Positions 24,276 through 34,206 of a stretch of 64,000 nt of DNA are shown one piece after another. Numbering within the stretch: position 1 is the first letter of the stretch; each line of letters starts with the position of its first letter. This DNA comes from Adiantum capillus-veneris (Eukaryota > Streptophyta > Polypodiopsida > Polypodiales > Pteridaceae), in assembly GCA_014529385.2 (NCBI GenBank), contig CM043955.1:136348108-136412107 (forward strand), in the 5' to 3' direction. The notes under the pieces were generated by a model. The model worked only from the letters and a program-made list of their open reading frames with translations, did no database searches and was not told the DNA's origin. A program made the translations under genes and the position numbers.

Positions 24276-25850
24276 CATCCACCCCTTGTTAGCATGTATA
24301 AGATGATATGATCTCACAAAATGTATTTGATATATATTTGCCTCTATTTAATGGTGGATGGGACGTGGGGATCTAAGGATTTTATCAAGCATCTCTGCTC
24401 CGAATAGGAAAATAATCTTTTGCTGGTAGAATATCTTCCTATCAATTATACATTTATATGCATGTGCTGCGAGAAACAGAATGGAAAGACTAATGGTATT
24501 GTTGTTATCCATGTTGGGTGTAGGGAAAGGCTTTGACCACTAGAGTTGCATAGCTTAAGTGTTGACAAGGTGACACCTTCACCACAGGCCTCTACATCTT
24601 GTTGAAGTTCACATAATCCTCCATATTGGGTTCAAAAAAAACTAGGCAAGAAGAGTCTACCTCAATTGGCTTTCCATTTTGGATGCGGAAACGATGCTTG
24701 GGTGGTCATACTTGACTTGAACTCTCTAGGCCTAGAGAGAGCATAGGCACACTTGCTTCCACCAAATGCCTTAGACTTTGTGGCTTGGACTTTGTGGTTG
24801 ATGTAGTTTAGACAAAACTCTTGGTGCTACACAAAATCTGATTGGTGTGAGAGTGCTGATGCGGTTCTCAAAAGCAAAACTCAATGTTCTTTCTTCATCT
24901 CCTTTGTCGGCACTCATTGAAAGAATTCTTTGGTTGACAACAGTGACAAAATTTTGTAGCCCTCCCACTTGATGCTCTTGATTTGCAATTAGCACAAGCA
25001 ATGCGAGATGGGGAGCTTACCTCTTGGATATCAACGGCGCTACAACCTAGCAGTAGCACTTTGATGAAGGCCTTGAATGCTTGTACAGTCTCCTCTTCTT
25101 CAGTCCTCCAATTTGAAAAATCTTGTAGCCACTCATCCATGATTGATGGCATGCATTCCTACTATTTGTTGATTGAAGGTCTTTCCAAAGCCTCCTCCGT
25201 GGGGGCACCAAATGAGAGGCGGAAGCACAAAACAGACCCGGTGGTCTCTACACCAAGACTATGCACAATAGCCTCATCATGGGAGGTACACAATAGGGGC
25301 ACCACCTAACTTGGAATGCGGCTAGGACACATTGATATACACAATCAAACATGCCATGGAAAACAATTTCAAGATCCATGCCCAAGTGTGGGATGGGTGG
25401 TCAGAGAACAAGGTCAGAGAAATGGCGAGTGAGTGAGAATGGGCTTGCTGGTGGTGCATGTAGTAAAGAAGATAATGAGATAAGAGAAACATGCAAGTAT
25501 GCTCACTTCTCATACCGGAGGTGGCAAATCTGCACACCTTAAGATGCAAGTAGCAAGATGATAGGAATATGAGAGGGAGAGAGAGAGTGTGTGTATGGTG
25601 GCAAATATTCACACCTCAACATACACAAAAATGGAAAGAAACAAGCATAAATCATACTCACAATGAAGTATATCCCAAACGACACAAGGTATGGCACCAA
25701 GATGGAGTGTGTTGATTGCTTGCAAAAGATGAATACAATAGGTAGCATAGGGCAAGAATATGAGAAGGGGACAAGACCGTAGGATGCATAATGGCGGGAT
25801 GGGAGTTGATAGTGAGGAATATCATGAGTGTATCCATCATTCTTCTTCTT
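24276..25850. other. Unassigned region
   Basis: No recognised gene. Minus-strand open stretches at 24895-25152 and 24771-25001 give peptides such as DEWLQDFSNWRTEEEETVQAF with no family I can name. They overlap in different frames and could be a decayed gene or element remnant. The right part holds short tracts of AG and GT and repeated 'GGTGGCAAAT.T.CACACC' motifs near 25520 and 25600. Confidence 0.3.
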
Positions 25851-25979
25851 GAAATCGTGCCTTCAATCCTTCATTACAAGTGTGTGGAGATATGGTGCTC
25901 ATTTTGTGCATGGTGATGGTGTTGTGATTATGTGATTAGGGCTCATGCTACTAGCATGTAGCACAAGGGTGTGTATGTG

Positions 25980-25982
<3 letters not shown>

Positions 25983-26015
<33 letters not shown>
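25983..26015. repeat. (GT)n microsatellite
   Basis: About 16 GT units just downstream (minus strand) of the TATA box in the presumed copia LTR. Confidence 0.95.
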
Positions 26016-26019
<4 letters not shown>

Positions 26020-26037
26020 TTACAAAAGAGGAGGCCT

Positions 26038-26047
26038 CCTTTTATAG
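26038..26047 (-). promoter_or_regulatory. TATA box of the probable copia LTR
   Basis: CTATAAAAGG on the minus strand, inside the presumed LTR and upstream of a CA-rich untranslated stretch. Position and sequence fit an LTR core promoter. No experimental support. Confidence 0.5.
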
Positions 26048-27239
26048 GCCAAGAGAGTGATTAGGAAAGAGATTATGAGCAAGAGGAGTTATCACAAAGT
26101 GAACTCAGTTAGAGGCATTCCCCCAATGAGAGAGCTCCGTGTGTCCTAGTTATTGACCAATTTCCTCCTAATTGTCTTCATCATGGCAAGCTTTGTCTCC
26201 ATGCCGCCTTCCATAGCTTGAGTCCAAGTGCTTCCTTATAATATTTAAAGAGAATCTTGATAAAATACAGCAATAATGGAGAGAAAACTATAAGAAATTG
26301 TGTGTGTGGAGTTGGATAATCAAGACTTCTTCCCATGTGGACAGGTAGGCTCCACCATTTTGGCCATATATCCAAAACCATAGCTCCAAAAATTATAAAA
26401 AAAATAGGGACCGAAAGATCAATTCAATGCCTACAACTTTGCTATTGAAACTTTTTCCAACTCATAATAAAAAAAATAGAGAAAAAGCCCACAAAAACAT
26501 GTGTCCGTCTTTTCCTTTCCAAAAGTCTTCCAGGTGGTCCCCTCTTGGATCCATGTGCAAGCCTTGTGTCCACAAGTGATTATGCTTGAATTTGATAATA
26601 TTTTGTTGAATCCAACTCAACAATGCATAAGGTTCTCCTCTCTTTCACTATTGACCTTTACTCTTCACCTGTAGTGATCGTCAGGTAGTGACTGTCGGGT
26701 AGAATCAGCATCCAGTGTTTTTTTTCCCCCTTTTTGTAGGGTTTGTTCTTACCTCTCCTTACTTCCAAGATCCAAATGTGTCAAAACCATAGCTATGTAC
26801 AAAATAAATACATAGATTTTTTGTGATTTTCATGCATTAGGTCCTTCCTCCTCTTAGGGTCCTTGAAGCTTTGCCACCAAGTCCATGCGTGGCCGCCCTT
26901 GAGAAGACAAGTCCGCCTTGAAATCGGCCATCGACCATTGAAATTGACCACTAACCACTAGCCATTGAATTTCGACCACTGGCCATCGGCCATTGACTAC
27001 CAACCACCAACCAACCATTCGTTTTTTGACCACTTTTTGGCCGCCATGTGGCCATAATATGTTAAAGAAAAGGGAAGATTTGGACGAACCCCGAGACTGG
27101 GCATGAATTTTTGGTTTTTCGGTGAGTGGTTTTCCTCACGCACGATGGCTTCTCCTTATAACTAGGACCTTAGAAATGTGTGTTTTTAATGCTAAAAATT
27201 ACAAGGGATAAATCAAGCTCCATACTTAACAATCTACCA

Positions 27240-27452
27240 CGTGGAGACTGATCTCCACACCAAATCTGTGACTGCTTTCCATCCCGGCCTCTTATCCTTG
27301 AATAGCAATTGAAAATGAACAAAATTTCAACTTCTGATTGTTGACTACCTTTGTAAACATGTCTGCAGGATTTTCACTTGTGTGCACCTTTCCTAGCTTT
27401 AGCTATCCCTCTTCCAAAAGAGTGCGTATGAAGTGATATATCACCTCTCTGC
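27240..27452 (-). pseudogene. copia RNase H C-terminal tail
   Basis: Minus-strand translation reads REVIYHFIRTLLEEG, then LKLGKVHTSENPADMFTKVV and KLKFC. This is the standard end of a Ty1/copia polyprotein (IHTSENPADM.TK). One stop lies between the blocks. It is cut at about 27452, where plus-strand family-A sequence begins. Confidence 0.85.
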
Positions 27453-27796
27453 TATCATATGGGGTGTGGTGTCAGTTAGGGAAGCCACCTCTATCTGAGA
27501 GTATTATGCAAGTCAAGGGTGTCAACAAGAAAAAAACTGCGGTTTTTGGAATTTGGCACACTTCTGTCAGTTATGACAATGGAGTTGTAGCTCAAGACTT
27601 TTTGGTCATGCCTGTTGGAACTATGGAGGGTAATATAAACCTAGGACGCACGTGGATGATAGCCACCAAATGCACTATTGATTGGGGGACAGGGGGTGTC
27701 ACAACACAGAAACCAACTCTTAGCCCCGCCACACAAGCCATAGTCCCTGAGATATTGCCTCTTAAGGAAATAAAACCCAAAACATTGCATGTCACC
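27452..27796 (+). pseudogene. ORF2 fragment: retropepsin-like C-terminal half (A2)
   Basis: 114 open codons beginning WCQLGKPPLSESIMQVKGVNK. It continues through FGIWHTSVSYDNGVVAQDFLVMPVG and INLGRTWMIATKCTIDW to LSPATQAIVPEILPL. The DTGA active-site segment lies just before the breakpoint and is missing. The reading is very close to the A1 and A3 versions. Confidence 0.8.
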
Positions 27797-29023
27797 CGGT
27801 TTATATAATATCCTCTTTCCTTGATTCTAAAAGGGATGACAGATAGGTAGGTTAGGGGTCTGGATTGTGTTTTGAATTTGTTTTCTAGGAGTTTTAATTT
27901 TTTCACACTGACATGCCTCCTAGAGGTATAGTGCTTGTTTTTTGGATGTGTTAGGTAGGACTTATATGGATCTCCATCCACATGGCTGAGGACATTTGCT
28001 TCGACAAAATAAGCAACTCCATACCTCCAGGTGTAGTACTTTCCATGATTCATGTTGGTGGATATGTATAATTGCTAATAATGATTTTTCATGGTTTGTT
28101 TGAGTGCAATAGTTATGTTTGTTATCTGCCATTATAGATGTATAAATTTGTCTTTGCTTAAGTTGATGGAACTAGAGTTTAATCTTATGGATGAGCCTTG
28201 AGATTAGGAGACCGTGACTTTAGGTTAACTCATTTACTTGACCACTAGGCCTAGCTGATAAAATTATCTGAGTATTTGAGACCTTAGGAATGTTTAAGGC
28301 TTAGAGAAGCTTGCTCACTTAAACAACAAAAACACTAGTGAGAATACAAAGGAAATGGAAGCAAAAAACATGTGTGCCACAAATGAAAAATCTAATGCTG
28401 GAAGAGAAATCCTGGCTTGATTTGGTACTTCACTCACATGTATTGTCTATGGTAGTAGAGCCCTAGAGGTTCCCAGTGTGGGCGCTTTTCTTTGAGAAGC
28501 AAAAATCCCCGGACATACAAAATAAGCACACACGTCAAATGATTGTGAACCAAAGTAAAAAAGAGAAAAAGACAAAAATGAATGACATTTAAAAGACTTC
28601 CATCAAGCTTACAATTAACATTTCAAGCTTTTGTTTGCAGTTGTGAGAGCTAGTTGGCTAATCAAAGCTGAAAAGCACAATTAGGGAATCTTGCATTTAG
28701 ATAATCATCTAAGCGTAGCTAGTACTAGAGTAGTTGTTTTAACCTTAGTCATAGCTAACTAATTGATAGACTCACCCATAAGCCCAAAACTCTTGATTAA
28801 TTAATTTACTCAAAGTGCGATTTATTTGTCCTTAATGGCAGTCTAACATTTCATAAATCTTGCATTTACTCATTTCCACATGTACTTTACATTCCCCTCA
28901 TGATTTATGGCCATATAATTCCACTTGCTGAAACAATGACTTTGCCTTGCAGATTCAAATCCAGATGCTCTACAACATGGACATAACAAGCTTCAACTCA
29001 ATAGCTTTCGAGGATGGAATCTA
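27797..29023 (+). other. Family-A 3' untranslated region (A2)
   Basis: No gene. Blocks near 27910-27950, 28330-28520 and 28940-29023 match, in inverted orientation, the 3' region of A3 (32334-33740). One example is the GGTTCCCAGTGTGGGCGC block at about 28470. The middle part shows many small differences. Confidence 0.7.
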
Positions 29024-29040
29024 CATCAGGAAGGGGGGCA
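29024..29040 (+). other. Polypurine tract of A2
   Basis: CAGGAAGGGGGGCA directly precedes the TGTTAACC start of the LTR. This is the expected second-strand primer position and shows that the LTR is a 3' LTR on the plus strand. Confidence 0.9.
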
Positions 29041-29260
29041 TGTTAACCCTCACGGCTCACGGACACCCTATCACCTACGAGACGGACGTTGTAACCTACG
29101 GCGGACATTGTATTATTTATTTGGTAGAGTCAGGTACCGGGCTTGTCGGTCCAATAGGAAAAGGGTAAGAGTGATCGCCGATGAGAGGCGCACTCTAACT
29201 GGAACATTCAAGGAATTAGTTGGCTAAGCATGGGCGCCCAAGTGTGAATGGGGCGAGCTC

Positions 29261-29268
29261 ATATAAAA
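29261..29268 (+). promoter_or_regulatory. TATA box of family-A LTR
   Basis: ATATAAAA, preceded by GAGCTC. The same motif is at minus-strand positions 32108-32116, 44942-44950 and 49560-49569 in the other LTRs, and at 7174-7182 in the fragment. Conservation among copies supports a core promoter role. Confidence 0.7.
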
Positions 29269-29366
29269 GTCAACTAAACCTAAAATTCACTCATTCTCTC
29301 ATTTGTGCAATAGAAGAGTGCTCTTGCTCCATCTCCATCTCCATCTTCTTCTTCTTCTTCACCTCC

Positions 29367-29368
<2 letters not shown>

Positions 29369-29418
<50 letters not shown>
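29369..29418. repeat. (GT)n(GA)n microsatellite in A2 LTR
   Basis: About 23 GT units followed by a short GA tract, in the R-U5 part of the LTR. Equivalent to the CA/TC tracts of the other LTR copies, but shorter than some. Confidence 0.95.
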
Positions 29419-29427
<9 letters not shown>

Positions 29428-29669
29428 TGTGGGCGATCGAGCATTACGAAGGCACGACGGCGGTGAAGTGGTTGAGCGCAGCATAGTGGCGTCTCCTTCT
29501 TCTTCGCGGCAAGGAATCCTCCACGAAGCAAGCGTAGAGCGGTGAGTGACACACCATCGCCTTCTTTGAGCTTACTAGTTTAGGCTTGTTGTGTGCTTGG
29601 AGCCATTTGTGGCTCGCACACGGTGTATCGGCAAGTTCCTTGCATTGACACGTGCGACATACGCGCACA

Positions 29670-30780
29670 AGAGGCTACCTTAACATATAAAGATGGAGAT
29701 ATATTAAAGGTTAGAATAATAGATGAATTGATTATCCAAAGCCCTCCATATACCACTAGGCAACCACAAACTCCTCCACAAAACCAAGGCAATTGATAAC
29801 AAAAAGGCATTCATCAGTAACAAGGCCACAAATTTACATACAAGGACCTCCTTTATTCACAGATGGAGCTGCCCTTACAACTCATTTCCCAACATCTGAA
29901 GGTGCAAAATTCCTTGAGATATAATGAGCCCAATTTACATATTGCAATGGTCATGGCTATGGGGCTAGCCAAGAAAAGGGTAATCTGATACAACCTCAAC
30001 AACTACATTCTAGAGAATCTGGTAGAAGCTAGCTTGAAGGGAAGCATTTGCAAAAAACCCTACATGAATGCTTGACCAATGTTGATGCAAATTGCCTACC
30101 AAAGATTGGGGATGATAGACAAGTTTCCACCTGCAGAGTCTCAACTTGATTTTACTACACCAAGCCAAGCACTCTGTTAGAGCGGTAGGGGGATCTTCCT
30201 CGACTTCAACCGAAAGAAGAACAAGAGGCCAAAGCTCTAAAGCAAAGATATATAATAGTGAAGCCACAAAGTTAGATATCTCCCTCAATGGTGAAATCAA
30301 GCCAAGGAACAGAGACATGCCGTTTGAATTTCAAATGACTATAGAAGAGGAAGAAGAAGAAGATATCACCAAACCCTTGGTGAGAATCAAATGCCGATCA
30401 ATGGAGAAGATACCCATAACACAAATGCAAAGGTCTATGGAGGAGGCTCAAAGACTATGAGAAGAGAGATGCCAAATGCTGGTTGAAGCAAAGAAGAAAA
30501 CTAATTCAGAGGGCTCAAAAGCTGGCGATGAAGATGAAGAAGAGCTTAACAAGAATTTATAACAAAGAAAAGCCAAGAGAGTATAGAAGATTAAGCAATA
30601 CAAATGAGGAAATGCAATAGAAGGAGTAGAGCTCGTCAACACCATGCAATAACACATTCACAAGGTACTCAAGAGGAAGGCCAAGCAAAGAGACAAATAA
30701 GATTCAAAGAAATAGAAGATTGATAATTTAGAGTCTCAAGAGGACTCCTCAAAGAGGCGAAACACAACACGAGAGCAACT
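29670..30780 (+). other. Unassigned coding-like remnant
   Basis: Plus-strand translation gives protein-like stretches: FTDGAALTTHFPTSEGAKFLEI at about 29855 and, in 30146-30460, EIKPRNRDMPFEFQMTIEEEEEEDITKPLVRI, then REERCQMLVEAKKK after a stop. It is glutamate- and lysine-rich, resembling the tail of a retrotransposon gag, but no named motif is visible. It lies between two inverted family-A LTRs and the copia B1 fragment. It may be another element's gag or a host gene remnant. Confidence 0.3.
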
Positions 30781-31668
30781 CCATCCTTGGGCAATTACCT
30801 TTACTTCGTGACTTTCATTGATGATTACTCTAGGCATGCATGGTATTTCTGCTTAAAGCGAAGTTTAAAGTTTTTATGTGCTTCAAACAATTTTTGGCTA
30901 TGGCTGAAAATGTCTCGAAATGTACTTAGGACCGTTTAGATTGAGGGGGGGAGTATATGTCTCATGAATTTCATGCATTTCTGGCTGGTCGTGGGATTTA
31001 AACACCAATGTACAGTGCCTTATACGCCTTAGCAAAATGATGTTGCTGAGAGGAAAAACAGGTCACTTATGAAAATGGCACGATGTACGGTCAAAAGTCA
31101 AGCTTTGCCACATTCTTTTTGGCTTGAGGCCATCATGTGTGCCACTTATGTACTAAACAGGTGTCCTACGAAAGCTTTGTAGTCTATTACTCCATATGAA
31201 GCATGGCATGTTAGAAAGCCGTCTATTGAGCACATGCGTGTTTTTGGCTGTTTGGCATATGCTTTGGTACCACAAACACAACGCAAAAAATTGGATGATA
31301 AGGCTATCAAATGTATTTTTGTTGGTGGTTATTGTGTTGAAAGCAAAGGTTACAGGTTGTATCATCTGCAAACAATGTATTCTGGTTTCACGGGATGTAG
31401 TGTTTGTGGAAGATTCTGTTCAGTCCTTGCTGTCATGTACTAGAGATAGTAATGTAAGCTCACAGGACATTTATGACACTTTGTTGCCTCTTTTCAGTAG
31501 TAAAAGTTTGAATGTAAATTCCAGTGAGGAAAATGTAAAACCTATGGGGGTTTCCAAAAATATTACAGATCGGCCTATTACTGATGCAAATGTATATGGT
31601 GTATTTCATGAGGAAAGAGCTGAAAATGAGTAGGCTAGAGGTATGCCAAAATGGGTGGTGCATACATT
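30781..31668 (+). pseudogene. copia B1, left part: integrase core to RT linker
   Basis: Begins SLGNYLYFVTFIDDYSRHAW, the copia integrase core start. Broken frames follow that match B2 (GEYMSH, MYSALYALAK). At 31234-31443 it reads MRVFGCLAYALVPQTQRKKLDDKAIKCIFVGG, the region after the integrase core. A low-complexity linker (LLPLFSS..) ends at 31668. There the family-A composite begins. The polyprotein continues at 49774 with HDSKLDAPLSSRTRSG. The 5' LTR, gag and protease are missing. Stops make it non-functional. Confidence 0.85.
31664..31668 (+). repeat. Target-site duplication of A3, left copy (ACATT)
   Basis: ACATT directly before the TGTG terminus of the left LTR. It is identical to 49769-49773 after the right LTR. 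Removing 31669-49773 restores a continuous copia reading comparable with B2 at 46260-46280. Confidence 0.85.
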
Positions 31669-31930
31669 TGTGTGCGTATGTCGCACGTGTCAATGCAAGG
31701 AACTTGCCGATACACCGTGTGCGAGCCACAAATGGCTCCAAGCACACAACAAGCCTAAACTAGTAAGCTCAAAGATGGCGTTGGTGTGTCACTCACCGCT
31801 CTACGCTTCTTGTCGTGGAGGATTCCTCGCCGCGAAGAAGAAGGAGCCGCCGCCATGCCGTGCTCAACCGCTTCGCCGTCGCTGTGCCGCTGTCGCAATG
31901 CTTGATCGCACACACACACACACACACACA

Positions 31931-32000
<70 letters not shown>

Positions 32001-32316
32001 ACGCATACACACACACACAAAGAGGTGAAGAAGAAGAAGATGGAGATGGAGCAAGAGCACTCTTCAATTGCACAAATGAGAGAATGAGTGAATTTTAGGT
32101 TTAGTTGACTTTTATATGAGCTCGCTCCATTCACACTTAGGCGCCCATGCTTAGCCAATTAATCCCTTGAATGTTCCAATTAGAGTGCGCCTCTCATCGG
32201 CGATCACTCTTACCCTTTTCCTATTGGACCGACAAGCCCGATACCTGACTCTACCAAGTAAATAATACAACGTCCGTCGTAGGTGATATGGTGTCCGTGA
32301 GCCGTGAGGGTTAACA
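31669..32316 (-). repeat. A3 3' LTR, 648 bp
   Basis: On the plus strand it starts TGTGTGCG and ends GGTTAACA. It is preceded by ACATT and followed by the PPT. The minus-strand TATA box is at 32108-32116. The expanded CA/TC tract at about 31910-32018 makes it the longest copy. Confidence 0.95.
31910..32018. repeat. CA/TC compound microsatellite in A3 3' LTR
   Basis: About 11 CA units, about 33 TC units with one interruption, then GCATA and a short CA tract. Here the TC part is expanded, while in the 6751 and 44551 LTRs the CA part is the longer one. Confidence 0.95.
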
Positions 32317-32333
32317 TGCCCCCCTTCCCGATG
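32317..32333 (-). other. Polypurine tract of A3
   Basis: The minus strand reads CGGGAAGGGGGGCA directly before the TGTTAACC of the 3' LTR. It matches the A2 tract at 29024-29040. Confidence 0.9.
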
Positions 32334-33739
32334 TAGATTCCGTCCTCGGAAGCTATTGAGTTGAAGCTCGTTTGTCGAGGTGGAAGAGCATTTGAGATGA
32401 ATGTCCATAGCCTTCTTCAGTCACTGCAAAATCAAACAACATTGGCACAGTAATTGCATTCTCATATAGAATTAAAAATCATATGCAATTGTAGGCAGAC
32501 AATGTGATTGGTAACATAATTTTAACCCATTTGTCAACAATAAAGATTAAATTGCAATATAATCAAATGCATAAACAGATGTAAAGGTAAAAAATTAAAC
32601 AAGTCTGGGGTCTCTAATTTAACGGTGGAAAGGCACTAGAGATCGACTATTAATACCATGGTTAAGCTTCTCAATTTTCTCTGGTCAATTAAGTTGTTTA
32701 ATCGCTAGAGCCAAGTATTTCATGTTCGAGGGCTGACAGAGGCTATACCTAGAAGAGCTTGTAGTTAAGCTACAATAAAAGGAATTTCTCCTGAAATCAT
32801 CGCTTAAATGATTACCTTTTCTTTGACCCCCCAAAAGTCTTTTCTCATTGATTTACTTTTAATGTGTGTGCTTATTTTGTATGCCTTGGGTTTTTTGCTT
32901 TTCAAGGAAAAGCGCCCACACTGGGAACCTCTAGGGCTCTAGTACCATAGGCGATACATGTGAGTGAAGTACCAAATCAAGCTGAGATTTCTCTTCCAGC
33001 TTAAGATTTTACATTGTGGCACTTTTATATTTTTTTTGTTTGTTCGTTTTCAGCATTTTAATTTTGTAACTTTGGGGGGTCATATAACACTGTTACACCT
33101 CCCCAGGCTCATCACACTAGTAAACTCCCTTTATAATACTTAAGCTAAAGGTCAATAGGGTCAAGCCCGCTAGAAAGCCCTAGTACATTTTACACAATGC
33201 TGCCTAAATCGGATTAAGAACCTAAGTAACCATTGATTATTAGGAAGGCATTCCCCATGGTATTAAGAGAAGATCTCTAACGCTTAGCTTGGTCAAACTA
33301 GCTTAGTCGGACTACTTGATTTTTAAACCTAGACAAGTGATTATGACAAAAATTACATTGAATTTAATGTTTGGTACTAAGCAAATGTGTTGAATATTAT
33401 GCTACCAATCACAATTAAAGTAGAAAAACATAGATGCAAAAAAGATAAGGGGCCATGCCAATGGACAAGAAACACCTGTTTGCATTGATAATTGCACTTG
33501 ATTTTAAGAGTGAGTCGAGATAAAGATTCCATGAAGGTCCAAATCGTAACAACAGCAACACACTCCTGTACACACTAGGAAACACAAAGAATACCTCTAG
33601 GAGGCACATCAATGGGAAAAGGTACGAACACTTATTGAACACGACAAAAAAACATAAGGAACCCTAACCTAATTATTTGCACTCCCCCTAGAGAGTCAAG
33701 GAAATAGGATATTGTAGAGATTGGGGGGAAACCCTAAGG
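32334..33739 (-). other. A3 3' untranslated region
   Basis: No gene recognised. It is similar in blocks to A2 27797-29023. An open stretch at 33415-33642 (minus) is leucine- and phenylalanine-rich with no motif and is not called. Confidence 0.6.
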
Positions 33740-34156
33740 TTAAACCCCTATCCTCGTCACGTCGAGATAAAAAAACTCACCATCCATGAGACCATATGTG
33801 CCATCCGTGTAGTCATGTAAATCTTCTTCTTCATCATAGGTACCCATGTTTACTAAGATGGTCACTAGACGCCTATAGTCATCTTGGTCAAAAGGGTAGG
33901 CTTGTGCAATGGGAGAAACTCTCTCTACTAAGTATGGATCAGTCGTGGTCAAGAGACGTATCAGCCACTCTAACTCCTCGAAATTCCTCTCACATGCTAG
34001 CGTACCTACCAAATTCCATTCACATGCAAGCACCGGAAAGACCATGTGAAACATTTGTGAAAAGTAACAAGGGTACCTCTCATCCAAGGCAAGAGTAGAT
34101 GACTCTAGCGTACTAGCCATATTTTTACATGCAAATAGATGTTGGTTAGAGTGCAA
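33740..34156 (-). CDS. ORF3: unknown 138-residue protein of family A
   Basis: Uninterrupted minus-strand frame from an ATG at 34156, between ORF2 and the 3' untranslated region. The protein is acidic, with aromatic and Asp/Glu-rich C-terminal half: ERNFEELEWLIRLLTTTDPYLVE, FDQDDYRRLVTILVNMGTYDEEEDLHDY. It has no signal peptide, transmembrane segment or zinc motif that I can see. It is the only copy in the window: A2 has a deletion here and A1 and A4 end earlier. It may be a third element gene or a captured fragment. I cannot name it. Confidence 0.45.
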   Translation of the reverse strand: MHSNQHLFACKNMASTLESSTLALDERYPCYFSQMFHMVFPVLACEWNLVGTLACERNFEELEWLIRLLTTTDPYLVERVSPIAQAYPFDQDDYRRLVTILVNMGTYDEEEDLHDYTDGTYGLMDGEFFYLDVTRIGV

Positions 34157-34206
34157 ATATTACAAGGGTCGTGTTCTTGTGCATAATGTGTTTTTATGAT
34201 TTTGTG

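Larger units (their letters stand above)
25851..27231 (-). repeat. Probable copia 3' LTR (left end unresolved)
   Basis: On the minus strand a copia RNase H tail is followed by CACGTGGTAGAT and then TGTTAAGTATGG at about 27231. This is the usual PPT-then-TGTT start of a copia LTR. About 1.19 kb downstream the minus strand has CTATAAAAGG (26038-26047), a good TATA box, then a CA tract (25983-26015). No second LTR copy is present, so the far end is not fixed. The interval 26400-27230 has no coding signal. Confidence 0.55.
27452..29669 (+). mobile_element. Family-A copy A2: 3' end only
   Basis: Plus-strand remnant beginning inside ORF2 (YGVWCQLGKPPLSES). It jumps at about 27796 to 3' untranslated sequence, then reaches a PPT and a complete 3' LTR. 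Compared with A3, about 1.4 kb, including the end of ORF2 and all of ORF3, is missing at the 27796 junction. There is no gag, pol or 5' LTR. Confidence 0.9.
29041..29669 (+). repeat. Family-A 3' LTR (A2), 629 bp
   Basis: Begins TGTTAACCC and ends ACGCGCACA. It has a TATA box at 29261-29268, a CAGAG-rich untranslated stretch and a GT microsatellite at about 29369-29418. It is the inverted counterpart of the LTR at 31669-32316. This copy defines the element orientation for the family. Confidence 0.95.

Noticed and set aside
29041-32316. A single foldback element bounded by inverted LTRs
   Set aside because: Each LTR has its own PPT on the outer side and belongs to a different family-A copy. 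The interior contains unrelated copia DNA.
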